64,000 nt of DNA from positions 40,003,001 through 40,067,000 of the forward strand of contig NC_069378.1 of the NCBI RefSeq assembly GCF_021730395.1. Reading direction: 5' to 3'. The DNA comes from Mercenaria mercenaria. Its lineage: Eukaryota > Mollusca > Bivalvia > Venerida > Veneridae. The position numbers and the translations under genes were made by a program. Of the stretch, positions 40,301-49,564 are shown piece after piece; the first letter of the stretch is position 1; every line of letters begins with the position of its first letter. The notes beneath the pieces were generated by a model, which did not search any database, was not told the origin of the DNA, and saw only the letters and a list, made by a program, of their open reading frames with translations.

Positions 40301-43300
40301 CTACACTGTCTGACCATGATCCACAACAAGGCTATACAACAAGCACAGTGCATCAAAACACAGAACAGTTAGAAAACAGCACTACTGATAATTTACTTGT
40401 TGACAGTGAAGATGAAGTAGATGAAGACAATCCAGAAAGTTTTATTACTGACTTGCAGTATAGTCGTTCCGTAAACATACAGACGTGCATTCAACCAGTC
40501 AGTGGACCAGAAGTAAAAACAAATGAAATCCTGAGCCTGGCACCTGGGGAAGGACAGATACCAATCTCCATGACAAAGGAACCTCACTGGGAAACTATGG
40601 CATTCCCAAACCTTTTCCCAACTGGACAAAATGGATTCTTTGCAGATACGCCCCGGCCAACTAGAATAACACCAAAGCAGTATATAAATGCACGACTACT
40701 TTCTAAAGACAGTCGCTTCGCTGAAAGCCCTGAGTATGCTTTTGCAGCATTAGATTGGTTGGAAAGAGATTCAGTATCGCAAAACATAACTATAACTACT
40801 CGAAAAATTTTCAACCAGAATATATCTGTCAGGGAATTAAAAGACCCTTTAAGGATTCCACGATTACTTTCAGAAAATCAGCTGTTTGCAACATTCAGAA
40901 ACATTCGTGGTACTCCACAGTATTTCAAGCAAATGCATCTAGACATGATGGCAAAACTAAGACAGCTTGGACCATACACATTTTTCATCACAGGTTCAGC
41001 AGCTGAATTCCATTGGCCAGAAGTTATAAGAGTTATAGCTCGTCAGTACGGAGAAGAATTCACTGATGCACAGATAGATCTGATGAATTGGGAGACCAAG
41101 AGAATGTGGCTTCAACGAAACCCTGTGACTGCTGCACGTCACATAGACTATATTTTTGAACAGCTTTGGAGTAAAGTCATTCTCAGTGGTTTGCATCCCA
41201 TAGGTCAAATTTTGAACTATGACCTCAGAAAAGAAATGCAGGGACAAGGAACTGCCCATTTCCATGCTGCTGTACATGTCTATGGTGCACCAAAATTGGA
41301 CATTGATTCAGACAGTTCATTTACAGATTTTGCAGACAAATATATTAAATGTGAATTACCAAATAAAGACTCTGATCTGGAACTTCACAACCTAGTTTCT
41401 GCAAGACAGCTTCACCATCACACAAGGACATGTAAGAAAAACAAGCAATCCTCTTGTCGATTTGGTTACCCTAAATGTCCCTCTGAACATACACTCATTT
41501 CTAGAGTACCAACAGAAGAAAATGTAAACGCATTGAAAAGCTTTGCCATGGACATCCTCTCAAAGATGTACAAACAGTTATCAACAATATGTGTAAATAG
41601 TGATCCTCCAACACTAGATGCTTTATTACACGAAATTGGTGTAACTAAAGATGTATATAACAGAGCTCTTACAATTTCATCTAGGATAACACAGGTGATT
41701 ATGAAAAGAAATACATCTGATATTTACATAAATAATTACAATCCAACAATTCTGAAGTGCTTGCAGTCAAACATGGATATACAGATTATTACTTCAATGT
41801 GGGCCTGTATTGCATATATCACATCTTATATCTGCAAACCTGAGAAAACCATGTCTGAGCTAATGCGAAAAGCTAGTAAAGAAGCCAATGACAAGACAAT
41901 CAGAGATAAGCTATTCTCAATTGGGAACATTCTGAGAAAGGGCAGAGAAGTGTCACACCATGAAGCTATTATGAAACTATTATCTATACCATTACGCAGG
42001 TCCAACACACCAGTGCAGTTCATTGCCACTGACTACAGACAAGACAGAACAAGGATATTAAAACCCAAGAATGTGATAAACTCTATGACTGATGATGACA
42101 CTAACATCTATGTTCCAGGTATACATGAAAAGTATGCAGCAAGACCAAAGTCATTGAAAAATATTTCTCTGGCAGAATTCGTTTCAAATTATACAAATGT
42201 CAAAAAAACATTAGATGACAGTAACTGTGAACAAGAAGTTGACATTGACACCGGTTCAACATCTACTATAATTCTCCTTGCTGGTGGTTTGGGTAAAATG
42301 TCAAAACGGAAAAGACCTCAAGTTTTACGCTATCATTATGTTTCCAGAGAAAAAGATGAAGAACTATACTACCATAGATTACTTCTCCTTTACTTTCCTT
42401 GGCAACAAGAAGATGACCTACTGATCAGAGGGACCTACAAGGCATTTTTTGAAGAACACAAAGCAGAAATAATACCAGTCATGCAAAACTTTGAACCTTA
42501 CTATGAAGATGTTGACACAGTCCTTGAAACTTTTGATCCAGATGAACTTCAAGCTGAGATTTGGAATGAAGTTGCAGCTCAAGTTGAACAAGAGAGAGAA
42601 AATCCAAAAAACCAGCAATTAGACCCAACCAGAATGTTTTTAGATACAGAAAACTTAACTTGTTCATCTTCAGTTGCAACTCAGAAAAGTATTAAGGCCG
42701 GATTCACTTTAACAGCTGGACCTTTGATGACTGATACACATTTCTATGACCATGTTCAGTCTCTGAATTATAAACAAAGACATCTTTTTGACTTCATACT
42801 ATCATGGGCAACAAATATGAGAAACCAAATACCTCAAAACCCTTTTTACATATTTCTGTCTGGAGGAGCAGGAGTTGGGAAGTCCCACTTAATACATGCT
42901 ATTTTCGAAGCTGTCACACGTACACTTTGTTTACCAGGACATGATCCAGAGCATCCAACAGTTCTGCTTACAGCTTCTACTGGTAAAGCAGCTGCAAACA
43001 TTAATGGACTTGCGCTTCATTCAGCATTTGGTCTACCTGTCAAGGATAATACATCCAAAAAACTACAGTATCGAAAACCAGGTGCAGAAAAGTTAAATAC
43101 CCTCAGATCTAACTATGTTAATCTAAAACTGATTATAGCTGATGAAATTTCAATGTTTGGAGCAAAAAACTTGTCTAATTTATCCTTGACCCTTCAAGAC
43201 ATCTACCAGGAATACACAATTCCTTTTGCTGGTATATCTATTCTTGCAGTAGGAGATCTTCTGCAGCTAAACCCTGTTGGTGATAGAGCCGTTTTTAAAC

Positions 43301-44826
43301 CAATATCTGATGGATATGAAGCACTTGCAGGGTCACTTTGGACACACATGTTTAAACTATATGAACTAGAAGAAATCATGCGCCAGAAGAATGACCCAGA
43401 ATTTGCACAAATTCTGTCACGAGTAAGAACAGGAGACTTCACAGATTATGACGAAAAAAGCCTGTTAAATCTAAAGAACACAGACACAAGCAGATTTGGA
43501 TCTGACTCAGTCCATATATACATGTACAACAAACAAGTGGATGCCTACAATCAGGATCATATTGCAGCTTTGAAAGACTGCATAACTATAACTGCTTTTG
43601 ATTCAAGAAGAGACAAAAATACAAATTCAGTCAGTGTTACAGTTCCGGAAACTACCGGTAGTATCAATAATACAGCGAATCTGCCAACAAAGCTGACTAT
43701 TGCTACTGGGGCTAAAGTCGTGTTAACAAAAAATATTGACATTGCGGACCGTCTCGTTAATGGTGTAATTGGTAAAGTTAAAGAAGTTCACATGCCTGAA
43801 AACAAGCTAAAAGGTACTATATTTGTCGACTTTGGGGATTCCAAAGTTGGACAGAATGCAAAAGTTGGTTCCCCAAAACATCTCCGCCATTGCGTTCCTG
43901 TTAAAGCTATAACATGTTCCTTCTTGCTTAAAAAGCCATGCACTATCGAAGTAGAAAGAACCATGTTTCCATTGATTCTAGCATATGCTATTACCAGTCA
44001 CAAAGCTCAAGGCGGAACCTACAAACATGTTGTTGCTGACCTAACTGTGCCTGAAAATGTTACTACAATTTTCCCAGGACAAGTCTACACTATTCTTAGT
44101 AGAGCTACTTCCCGACAAGGATTAAAGTTAATAAACTTTTCCAGACAGAAAGTGGTAGTCAATATTGAAGCTTTGAATGAAATGAAAGACATGCGCCACA
44201 GCAGAAGTTTTGACTGGACACACCTAATTCCAAGTAAGCATCATACAGTTTCATTTCTCAACATAAGATCACTTCCAGCTCATATTGACCACCTGCAAAG
44301 TGATCCCAATATACAAAAGTTATCAGTGCTATGTCTTTCTGAGACACATGTCAAAACTAGCAAAGAAGTGCTGATAAATGAATTTGACACTTTCTTCGGA
44401 TACACACCACATGGTCTTGCAATTGCAGTAAAGGCTGGTATACCTTCCACACATTTCAAAATACTCAGCACGAAGATTGAAATAATGGCGAGAGTAATTA
44501 CATTACATTCGCAAGACATCCTTGTTATCTGTGTGTACAAGCCCCCTACATCCTCAAACAATGAATTCTTACAAGAACTTTCTACTGTGCTTAAACAGAA
44601 CAGAAAATATCCCATGCTTGTAGGTGGTGACTTCAACATGCAACCAAGTGATAACCTAGTACAGTTGACAGCTGGACCTGAACTCTTCCAGGTGATAATG
44701 AAGCCAACCCATATTCATGGTAGAACACTTGATCACATTTATGTACCTCATCAATATAAAGATTGTCTTTCTGGAGCCATGCCTTTACCATACATAGATC
44801 ACCATTTAACTTGGATTCACATATAG
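37363..44826 (+). CDS. Helentron Rep / PIF1-like helicase / endonuclease polyprotein
   Basis: One uninterrupted frame follows the stop at 37360; the first in-frame ATG is 37642, so 37363-37641 must come from an upstream exon, be untranslated, or be a remnant. Numbering from codon 37453, parts are: a segment like the end of a Ulp1-type cysteine protease (ICGALAIAYA, about 18-27); a 23-residue tandem repeat (about 174-693); a CTCCWRC zinc cluster (about 755); a conserved Helitron block (IPFMKIVAMPRG, about 845); the Helitron-like N region (from about 1043); the HUH motif HFH (1269-1271); the two Tyr of YITSY (1455, 1459); a PIF1 helicase with GGAGVGKS (1804-1811), DE (1897-1898) and TSHKAQG (about 2182); and a C-terminal AP-type endonuclease (LNIRS, SETH, GGDFN, DHIYV). 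Rep nicks and transfers one strand, the helicase unwinds. No stop or broken motif, so it may be active. Confidence 0.93.
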   Translation, partial: KYYLAVPFKNFYSHLVEAKKQLACVYDKNLVQNTIYPKVLQQNTLPICGALAIAYAVSLFFGQKPELQNYDLSRLRQHIRHCLFTGNLLPFPVMQHIHHEEQANQMQHEHLLQAYFQDQDFKQKLHTATVNHDNTYHKEMSKGEQHTHLSGERTKLWRNQRTVEKFEKHKQIDRERKKAARKQRSKERFHKDREVNNKRMRTTRASRSSETAQRHRHADRDRKKTTRDSRSSETAQRHRQADRDRKKTTRDSRSSETAQRHRQADRDRKKTTRDSRSSETAQRHRHADTDRKKTTRDSRSSETAQRHRQADRDRKKTMRDSRSSETAQRHRHADRDRKKTTRDSRSSETAQRHRHADTDRKKTTRDSRSSETAQRHRQADRDRKKTMRDSRSSETAQRHRQADRDRKKTTRDSRSSETAQRHRQADRHRKKTTRDSRSSETAQTHRQADRDRKKTTRDSRSSQTAQRHKQADRDRKKTTRASRSSETAQRDRHTERERKKTTRAARSSETDERDRKAESDRKKTTRAARSPETAERDRKAESDRKKTTRAARSPKLMKETGRLKVTERKPRELQIPETDERDRKAESDRKKTTRAARSPETDERDRKAESDRKKTTRAARSPETDERDRKAESDRKKTTRAARSPETDERDRKAESDRKKTTRAARSPETDERDRKAESDRKKTTRAARSSETDERDRKAESDRKKTTRAARSPETAERDRHENRKRMKMSRDARSSDQVHKCRDADKERKILTRINRAQHEISVEQKVLEEFKTAISDGPTYICTCCWRCLYRRTVIHVNKNKYKKLNKILLRKCFTDVNIHNSQWICLTCDKKIQSGKIPPQAQANDMSFPAIPYALEQLSQLELQLILKVIPFMKIVAMPRGAQHGLHGQVVLVPADLNKVTNNLPRQSHESQIIALALKRRLSDRHFVMKQYIRPEFVTKALAVLKQNHPCYQDVEVNKDWLDVSFQEDPDFWKAATLSDHDPQQGYTTSTVHQNTEQLENSTTDNLLVDSEDEVDEDNPESFITDLQYSRSVNIQTCIQPVSGPEVKTNEILSLAPGEGQIPISMTKEPHWETMAFPNLFPTGQNGFFADTPRPTRITPKQYINARLLSKDSRFAESPEYAFAALDWLERDSVSQNITITTRKIFNQNISVRELKDPLRIPRLLSENQLFATFRNIRGTPQYFKQMHLDMMAKLRQLGPYTFFITGSAAEFHWPEVIRVIARQYGEEFTDAQIDLMNWETKRMWLQRNPVTAARHIDYIFEQLWSKVILSGLHPIGQILNYDLRKEMQGQGTAHFHAAVHVYGAPKLDIDSDSSFTDFADKYIKCELPNKDSDLELHNLVSARQLHHHTRTCKKNKQSSCRFGYPKCPSEHTLISRVPTEENVNALKSFAMDILSKMYKQLSTICVNSDPPTLDALLHEIGVTKDVYNRALTISSRITQVIMKRNTSDIYINNYNPTILKCLQSNMDIQIITSMWACIAYITSYICKPEKTMSELMRKASKEANDKTIRDKLFSIGNILRKGREVSHHEAIMKLLSIPLRRSNTPVQFIATDYRQDRTRILKPKNVINSMTDDDTNIYVPGIHEKYAARPKSLKNISLAEFVSNYTNVKKTLDDSNCEQEVDIDTGSTSTIILLAGGLGKMSKRKRPQVLRYHYVSREKDEELYYHRLLLLYFPWQQEDDLLIRGTYKAFFEEHKAEIIPVMQNFEPYYEDVDTVLETFDPDELQAEIWNEVAAQVEQERENPKNQQLDPTRMFLDTENLTCSSSVATQKSIKAGFTLTAGPLMTDTHFYDHVQSLNYKQRHLFDFILSWATNMRNQIPQNPFYIFLSGGAGVGKSHLIHAIFEAVTRTLCLPGHDPEHPTVLLTASTGKAAANINGLALHSAFGLPVKDNTSKKLQYRKPGAEKLNTLRSNYVNLKLIIADEISMFGAKNLSNLSLTLQDIYQEYTIPFAGISILAVGDLLQLNPVGDRAVFKPISDGYEALAGSLWTHMFKLYELEEIMRQKNDPEFAQILSRVRTGDFTDYDEKSLLNLKNTDTSRFGSDSVHIYMYNKQVDAYNQDHIAALKDCITITAFDSRRDKNTNSVSVTVPETTGSINNTANLPTKLTIATGAKVVLTKNIDIADRLVNGVIGKVKEVHMPENKLKGTIFVDFGDSKVGQNAKVGSPKHLRHCVPVKAITCSFLLKKPCTIEVERTMFPLILAYAITSHKAQGGTYKHVVADLTVPENVTTIFPGQVYTILSRATSRQGLKLINFSRQKVVVNIEALNEMKDMRHSRSFDWTHLIPSKHHTVSFLNIRSLPAHIDHLQSDPNIQKLSVLCLSETHVKTSKEVLINEFDTFFGYTPHGLAIAVKAGIPSTHFKILSTKIEIMARVITLHSQDILVICVYKPPTSSNNEFLQELSTVLKQNRKYPMLVGGDFNMQPSDNLVQLTAGPELFQVIMKPTHIHGRTLDHIYVPHQYKDCLSGAMPLPYIDHHLTWIHI
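37967..39531 (+). repeat. 69-bp coding minisatellite in the Rep gene
   Basis: About 23 units of 69 bp encode 23-residue basic/acidic repeats. The first 13 units (to about 38870) read RDSRSSETAQRHRQADRDRK; the rest read RAARSPETDERDRKAESDRK. One unit (about 39024-39085) is read in another frame because a 1-base loss is followed by a 2-base loss that restores it. Because 69 is a multiple of 3 and units lack stops in several frames, long shadow frames exist on both strands here; they are not genes. Confidence 0.95.
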
Positions 44827-45069
44827 CTAACCTCTTATGGTAATTTTTCCATTCCTTCTTTTTACAGTAGCCATATAGAAAAACATCATAGCTATACTGT
44901 TCATGAAAATTAATAAAATTTAACAGTAAACCACCTCACCACTGACTTATTCTTTCTTCCACATCTTTAAAACCCTTGATGCAGACCACAACTAACTTGC
45001 CACAAACTTTAGCCTTCAATTATAATTTGCCCGGCGGGGGGATTGGCCATGTCTAACATGGCTCTTGTT
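44827..45069 (+). mobile_element. Helentron 3' terminus
   Basis: The stop at 44824-44826 is followed by a short non-coding tail with AATAAA at about 44912, then GGCGGGGGGAT (45033-45043), the hairpin GCCATGTCTAACATGGC, and TCTTGTT. Hairpin plus a short T-rich end is where rolling-circle transposition stops. Confidence 0.8.
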
Positions 45070-45137
45070 TACTGTGGTGTACTGTGGTATCCCTTGCGTT
45101 CGTGTGGCGCTGATTGTTGCTTAGGCTAGACAGACAC

Positions 45138-45258
45138 AGACGCACACGCACACACAGACAGACAGGAGTAAATCAATATGTCTTCCACATCACTGTGTGG
45201 TGGGAGACATAGTTATATCTGCCTGACAACAAGCTTTTCAAAGACACCTTGTGAAAGC
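45138..45258 (+). repeat. Terminal part of a dispersed repeat, copy 2
   Basis: Matches 34085-34200 (GACAGACAGGAGTAAATCAA, CACTGTGTGGTGGGAGACAT, CTGACAACAAGCTT). Preceded by a CACACACGCA-type simple run. Confidence 0.6.
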
Positions 45259-45377
45259 AGACACAACAATGATAATGTGGCTGTCACACCTGTACATAAA
45301 GTGTCAATATCTTATCATAATATTAGCTTGGCTTAAAATTTGTTTGCATATTATCTGCAAAATAAATCTACAAATTA

Positions 45378-46255
45378 TTATGCCCCACTTCGAAGAATTT
45401 TAGATTTTTAGACAAATGATTCGTAATCATTTAAACCTTTTCCAGACAAAAACTTGAGAATGTTTGGGCCTAGGATCATGAAACTTGATAGAGAGGATAA
45501 TCATGACCAGCAGATGACCCCTATTGATTTTGAGATCAGTATGTCAAAGGTCAAGGTCACAGTGACCCTGAACAGTTGAACTGTTTCCGGATGGTAACTC
45601 TAGAATGCTTGGGCCTAGGATAATGAAAGTTGATAGGGAGGTTGGTCATGACCAGCAGATGACCCCTATTGATTTCGAGGTCTGTATTTCATAGGTCAAG
45701 GTCACAGTGACACTGAACAGTTAAATGGTTTCCGGATATAGATCAATAACGCTTGGACCTAGGATCATGAAAGTTAATAGGGAGATTGGTCATGACAAGC
45801 AGATGACCCCTATTGATTTTGAGGTCATTAGGTCAAAGTTCAAGGTCACATTGGCCAAGAAAAATTAAACGGCTTCTAGATGATAACTGGAGAAAGCTTA
45901 GACCAAGGGTCATGAAAGATGATAGAGAGGTTTATCATGACCAGCAGATGACCCACATAGATTTTGAGGTCAGTAGGTCAAAAGTCAAGGTTACAGTGAC
46001 CCGGAACATTTAAACCTTTTCCAGACAAAAACTTGAAAATGTTTGGGCCTAGGATCATGAAACTTGATAGAGAGGATAATCATGACCAGCAGATGACCCC
46101 TGTTGATTTTAAGGTCAATAGGTGAAAAGTCAAGGTCAGGTTGAACCAGAACAGTAGAACTTTTGTTTACAGTGAGCATATAATTTCTGTTCCTTGTGCA
46201 ATAATTTATTACTGAATGCATCAAGGGGGCATTTCGTGTTCGACGAGCTGTTGTT
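45378..46255 (+). mobile_element. Helentron-like element, TATGCC family, 145-bp units
   Basis: It starts TTATGCCCCACTTCGAAG and ends TCAAGGGGGCATTTCGTGTT, CGACGAGCTGTTGTT. About five units carry GACCAGCAGATGACCCCTAT with 144-145-bp spacing (from about 45505). It belongs to the same family as 10025-10450 and 62410-62874. Confidence 0.75.
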
Positions 46256-47683
46256 AAATGAATAATCTTTAAAAATATCTTTCCCTATAAAATAAATTTC
46301 AGAATTTTATATTCTTAAAGATTTAATGTAAAAATATGGCCTGAATATCACTTCTATAACACATCGTCATCAAATCAAAGACCAAATAAGTGTATTGGCA
46401 CCAATACTTTGAGAGGGTGATGCACATTTAAAGACATTGATTGTAATCCATTTATTACATGATCATGATGCCAGTGTACACATTTTGTGTAGGAAGTTTT
46501 GTACGAATCCCTTTGAAAGTGTGAAGAAGTTTGCAAAACCATCTTTTTATGCAACAGATCATCCAGGATGGCCCCTATACACACTGTAACCCGGATAGTA
46601 AGAATTACTTTCCTTGTTTTATTTCTCGCCATTTGTAGTTCGAGTAGACAATCAAGAATCAGTGTTCTATACATCATTAAGGTTTGTATACTTTATAAAC
46701 TACTTTTTTCTACCCAAATAATAAAGTTTAGTAGTGTAAATTAATACATTAAAATGTATAACGCTGTTGTAAGAAACAAATAGTGCAAATCGCCGTTCTT
46801 AGATAGAACACTCATTAAAATATGAAGCAGTTATCAAACGCTTATTTATGAGAATAGTGTTGATATAGCTAACCAATGAGAAAATAGAATGAGGATTGTC
46901 ACGTGATGTTAGTCATTTAAATACGGCAGAACGGCATAGGAAATCAGATGGTTCCCAGGCACTGGAGACAAAAGGTCGAAGCAGAAAAATAATTATTATA
47001 GAAATTAATTGGGACTTTGCAGTAGAATAGACTATCTTAACTTATTATCCGTGTTCTCCTTGAAAGCTCTGCTATCTTGGAGAGGATAAATGGGTTAACA
47101 TAGGATAGTAAAATACCGGGCCGTAGATGAGATCTATAGGTAATTAAAACAGAAGGTTGTATAGGCTCATGTTAGTTAGAGATATAGAAACATTATATTA
47201 AAGACATACAACCAATACAATTTATTTATACAAATAGTTTGTGTTATTTGAACATATTTACAAATAATTAACAGTGATTTAACTATAATTGTTTATTTCA
47301 TATGTACTAGTAATCAATCTAAATCATTTACGAATCATTTGTCAAAAATCATAGACCAGGAAGCCCAAAGTAAAACTCGATATATGAATAAACATGTAAG
47401 GTCTAGCTCGTGTGAGTTCGACTATAGACAAGAACATTTTCAGTTAATAAATGTTTCAAGTCATGTGATTTATATATTCCGCTTGGTAAACGTTACACAC
47501 ACCATCCATCTAGAAACATTGATTGTAATCCATTTATTACATGATCATGATGTCAGTGTACACATTTTGTCTGTTTGATATAATTAAAACACATAGACAA
47601 CTTAATACATGATAGTATCAAAACTTTTTTCTCTATGAATTATTCTGTAGCTGACAAACTGTAGATCTATATAGGTAATCTAA
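46256..47683. other. Intergenic with a 55-bp direct repeat
   Basis: No gene recognised. 46434-46488 and 47516-47570 are direct copies (ACATTGATTGTAATCCATTT, TTACATGATCATGATG) with one mismatch, 1,082 bp apart. TTTATT inside the second copy (47533-47538) reads AATAAA on the minus strand and may be the poly(A) signal of the HSPA12-like gene, about 150 bp past its stop. Confidence 0.6.
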
Positions 47684-49564
47684 TTATAAGAAATCCATCT
47701 GAGTTTCATACTCGTGTCCTGTTGTAAGATTGAAATATTTCACTGTGAACTCAGTCTCCCCCACTATGAGATGTGCCTCACTCCTCCAGTAATCAGGCCA
47801 TCCCTCTGGTGGAGGTTTACACAAAATATATCCTACTAGACTACAATTCTCCTCCTCTATACAGTATTGAGGATTCTCTCTTGTAGATCTCCACAGTGAT
47901 GTATCTCTTTCCTTATGTTTCTCCTCTGGTTCTCTAACTGTGCTATATCCTTCAAATATAAATGTTTGTCCATACTCCACTATCTGACCTTTCTCTATCA
48001 TCTTCTCAAATACCAATTTACACCAAACCTGTCCATCCTCAATGAACTTCAGACTCTCTGGATGCTCTCCCTCTACGAATGGCTTCATTGCAGCAACTCC
48101 ATATGTGAACCTTGACCTACGTTGTATGATGTTTTTAGGTTTCCAGCCCATCGTCACTGCTCCATTTAACACAGCCAGTCTAGCATCTTCTACAAGGACA
48201 ACTCTCTTATTAGTGAATTCTGACTGAATTCTCTCCCTTAGATATGGAGATTCGCTGTAACCTCCAACAAGCATCAATGTATCAATACTACCAGTACATT
48301 CCTTGAGGATTTTATTCACTAAATTAATAATGTTGTCTAATGAAGTCTCGAAGAAAAGCTGCATGAGATCCCTGTATACAATAAACCTGGCTTCAGTTGG
48401 AAGAAATTCCAGTTCTTTAACATACTTTGACATTTTGATTAAATCTGAAAATGTTTTGTCCATTCTTTGTTCTAAAACATATACAAGAGCATTTTCCATT
48501 TTCAGTATTGTCATTTTCTTGTGGGCTGAAAATATCTTTTTCTGTCTATGAAAGTTATTAATTAAATCTATGTAAGCAGAGGGATAGTCTGATTGGAACT
48601 CAGCCCACACCTGGTCACCTACTAATTCTTCCATAAGAGACAAAAATTTATTATCAACATTGGTCCCTCCAGCTATTTCCCCTGTTGCTCTATACACTTC
48701 CCTGAGTTTATCATTGTCTAAAACTTCATGTACACATAAATCTGATGTCCCACCACCAAGATCAGCCAAAATATACTTAAATCCAACTGGAAGTCTATCA
48801 CCTACAACCAGCATTTTTCGTTGGCAATACAAGGCAGCAGCTTCTGGTTCCAGGACAAGACGCAGCTGGTTCTCAGGAATCCCAGCATCCCTGGCTGCCT
48901 CACGCATAAACTGTCGGGCAGAATCAGAAGAAATAGCTGGAATAGTAATCATCCATTGAATACTTGATTCTGATAAATCAAGCTTTGCAAGAGATACTGC
49001 CCTCAATGCAAGATTTTTCAAATTTTCAATAGCCACAGAAAATACCTTCATTGCTTTAACTGCTTTTCCAGTTATGTCATATATATCAATGTTACGTGAA
49101 ATTTCATTTGTTTTGTAAAGTGCTATTTTGAAATGTTCAATATAAAAGTAGTTTTGTTTCACTTCTCCACGTAATTCATGATATTTTCTCTGTGCATCAT
49201 ATCCAAATGAATGAAAAGTTTGATCAGGATTCAGAAGAATAATGGTTGGTACCCGGTCCTCTTCGAGGAAGGTTCCGTGTTTTGCCGATGTTATTTCCTG
49301 TTCGTTTCCATGAAATGAGTATGCAAATCCTGAATATACAGTTCCAAAGTCTATTGCTATCACAACTAAAGGCCCAGCAACATTATTCTGTTTATCATTT
49401 GCTGTATTGTCACCACCAACGTTCTTCTGTTTATCATTTGCTGTATTGTCACCATCAACATTATTATGTTTTTCATTTGCTGTATAGTCACAATCAGCAT
49501 TATTAACAGATTCTTGCTTGATTTCAAGATCAGTGAATGTACTTTTGCTAGGGTTACTTCCCAT
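47684..49564 (-). CDS. HSPA12-like HSP70-family protein, 626 residues, intronless
   Basis: The HSP70 ATPase fold is clear: phosphate-1 loop IDFGTVYSGFAYS (71-83), LEPEAAALYCQRK (238-250), phosphate-2 loop ADLGGGTSDL (267-276), and adenosine motif LVGGYSESPYLRERI (432-446). The C-terminal 140 residues are not a canonical peptide-binding domain, as in HSPA12A/B. The family is known to be expanded in bivalves, where members respond to stress and infection; substrates are poorly known. The N-terminus MGSNPSKS fits an N-myristoylation pattern (Gly2, Ser6) and is followed by a 13-residue repeat. Start ATG at 49564; the frame has no introns, so it may be a retrocopy-derived or naturally intronless paralogue. 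Near neighbours do not suggest an operon-like link. Confidence 0.93.
   Translation of the reverse strand: MGSNPSKSTFTDLEIKQESVNNADCDYTANEKHNNVDGDNTANDKQKNVGGDNTANDKQNNVAGPLVVIAIDFGTVYSGFAYSFHGNEQEITSAKHGTFLEEDRVPTIILLNPDQTFHSFGYDAQRKYHELRGEVKQNYFYIEHFKIALYKTNEISRNIDIYDITGKAVKAMKVFSVAIENLKNLALRAVSLAKLDLSESSIQWMITIPAISSDSARQFMREAARDAGIPENQLRLVLEPEAAALYCQRKMLVVGDRLPVGFKYILADLGGGTSDLCVHEVLDNDKLREVYRATGEIAGGTNVDNKFLSLMEELVGDQVWAEFQSDYPSAYIDLINNFHRQKKIFSAHKKMTILKMENALVYVLEQRMDKTFSDLIKMSKYVKELEFLPTEARFIVYRDLMQLFFETSLDNIINLVNKILKECTGSIDTLMLVGGYSESPYLRERIQSEFTNKRVVLVEDARLAVLNGAVTMGWKPKNIIQRRSRFTYGVAAMKPFVEGEHPESLKFIEDGQVWCKLVFEKMIEKGQIVEYGQTFIFEGYSTVREPEEKHKERDTSLWRSTRENPQYCIEEENCSLVGYILCKPPPEGWPDYWRSEAHLIVGETEFTVKYFNLTTGHEYETQMDFL
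49375..49503 (-). repeat. 39-bp coding repeat in the HSPA12-like N-terminus
   Basis: Three units of 39 bp encode NVxGDNTANDKQ-type peptides (residues about 22-63), Asn/Asp-rich and likely disordered. They lie between the possible myristoylation site and the ATPase domain. Confidence 0.9.

Larger units (their letters stand above)
34741..45069 (+). mobile_element. Composite Helentron (Helitron2-type rolling-circle transposon), 10.3 kb
   Basis: The block runs from ATCCCCCCGCC (34742-34752) to GGCGGGGGGAT (45033-45043), an exact 11-bp inverted repeat. A terminal hairpin GCCATG-TCTAA-CATGGC (45046-45062) and TCTTGTT follow. It interrupts an otherwise intact sequence between T residues with no target duplication, as Helentrons do. 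It contains: (1) a first 5' end with 156-bp tandem units (34741-35428); (2) a different non-autonomous element (35429-37177); (3) a second 5' end (ATCCCCCCGCC again at 37183) leading into the 2.4-kilo-residue Rep/helicase/endonuclease gene and the single 3' end. Both 5' ends face one 3' end, so the unit either moved as a whole or was assembled by later insertions. Confidence 0.85.

Noticed and set aside
34085-45258. The two matching repeats around the composite Helentron as its terminal repeats or target duplication
   Set aside because: They lie 500 bp or more outside the left end and 70 bp outside the right end, and the empty-site comparison fixes the true ends at 34741 and 45069.
46890-47130. 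Promoter-like patch with CACGTG-like GTCACGTGATG
   Set aside because: No downstream gene or exon on either strand could be tied to it.
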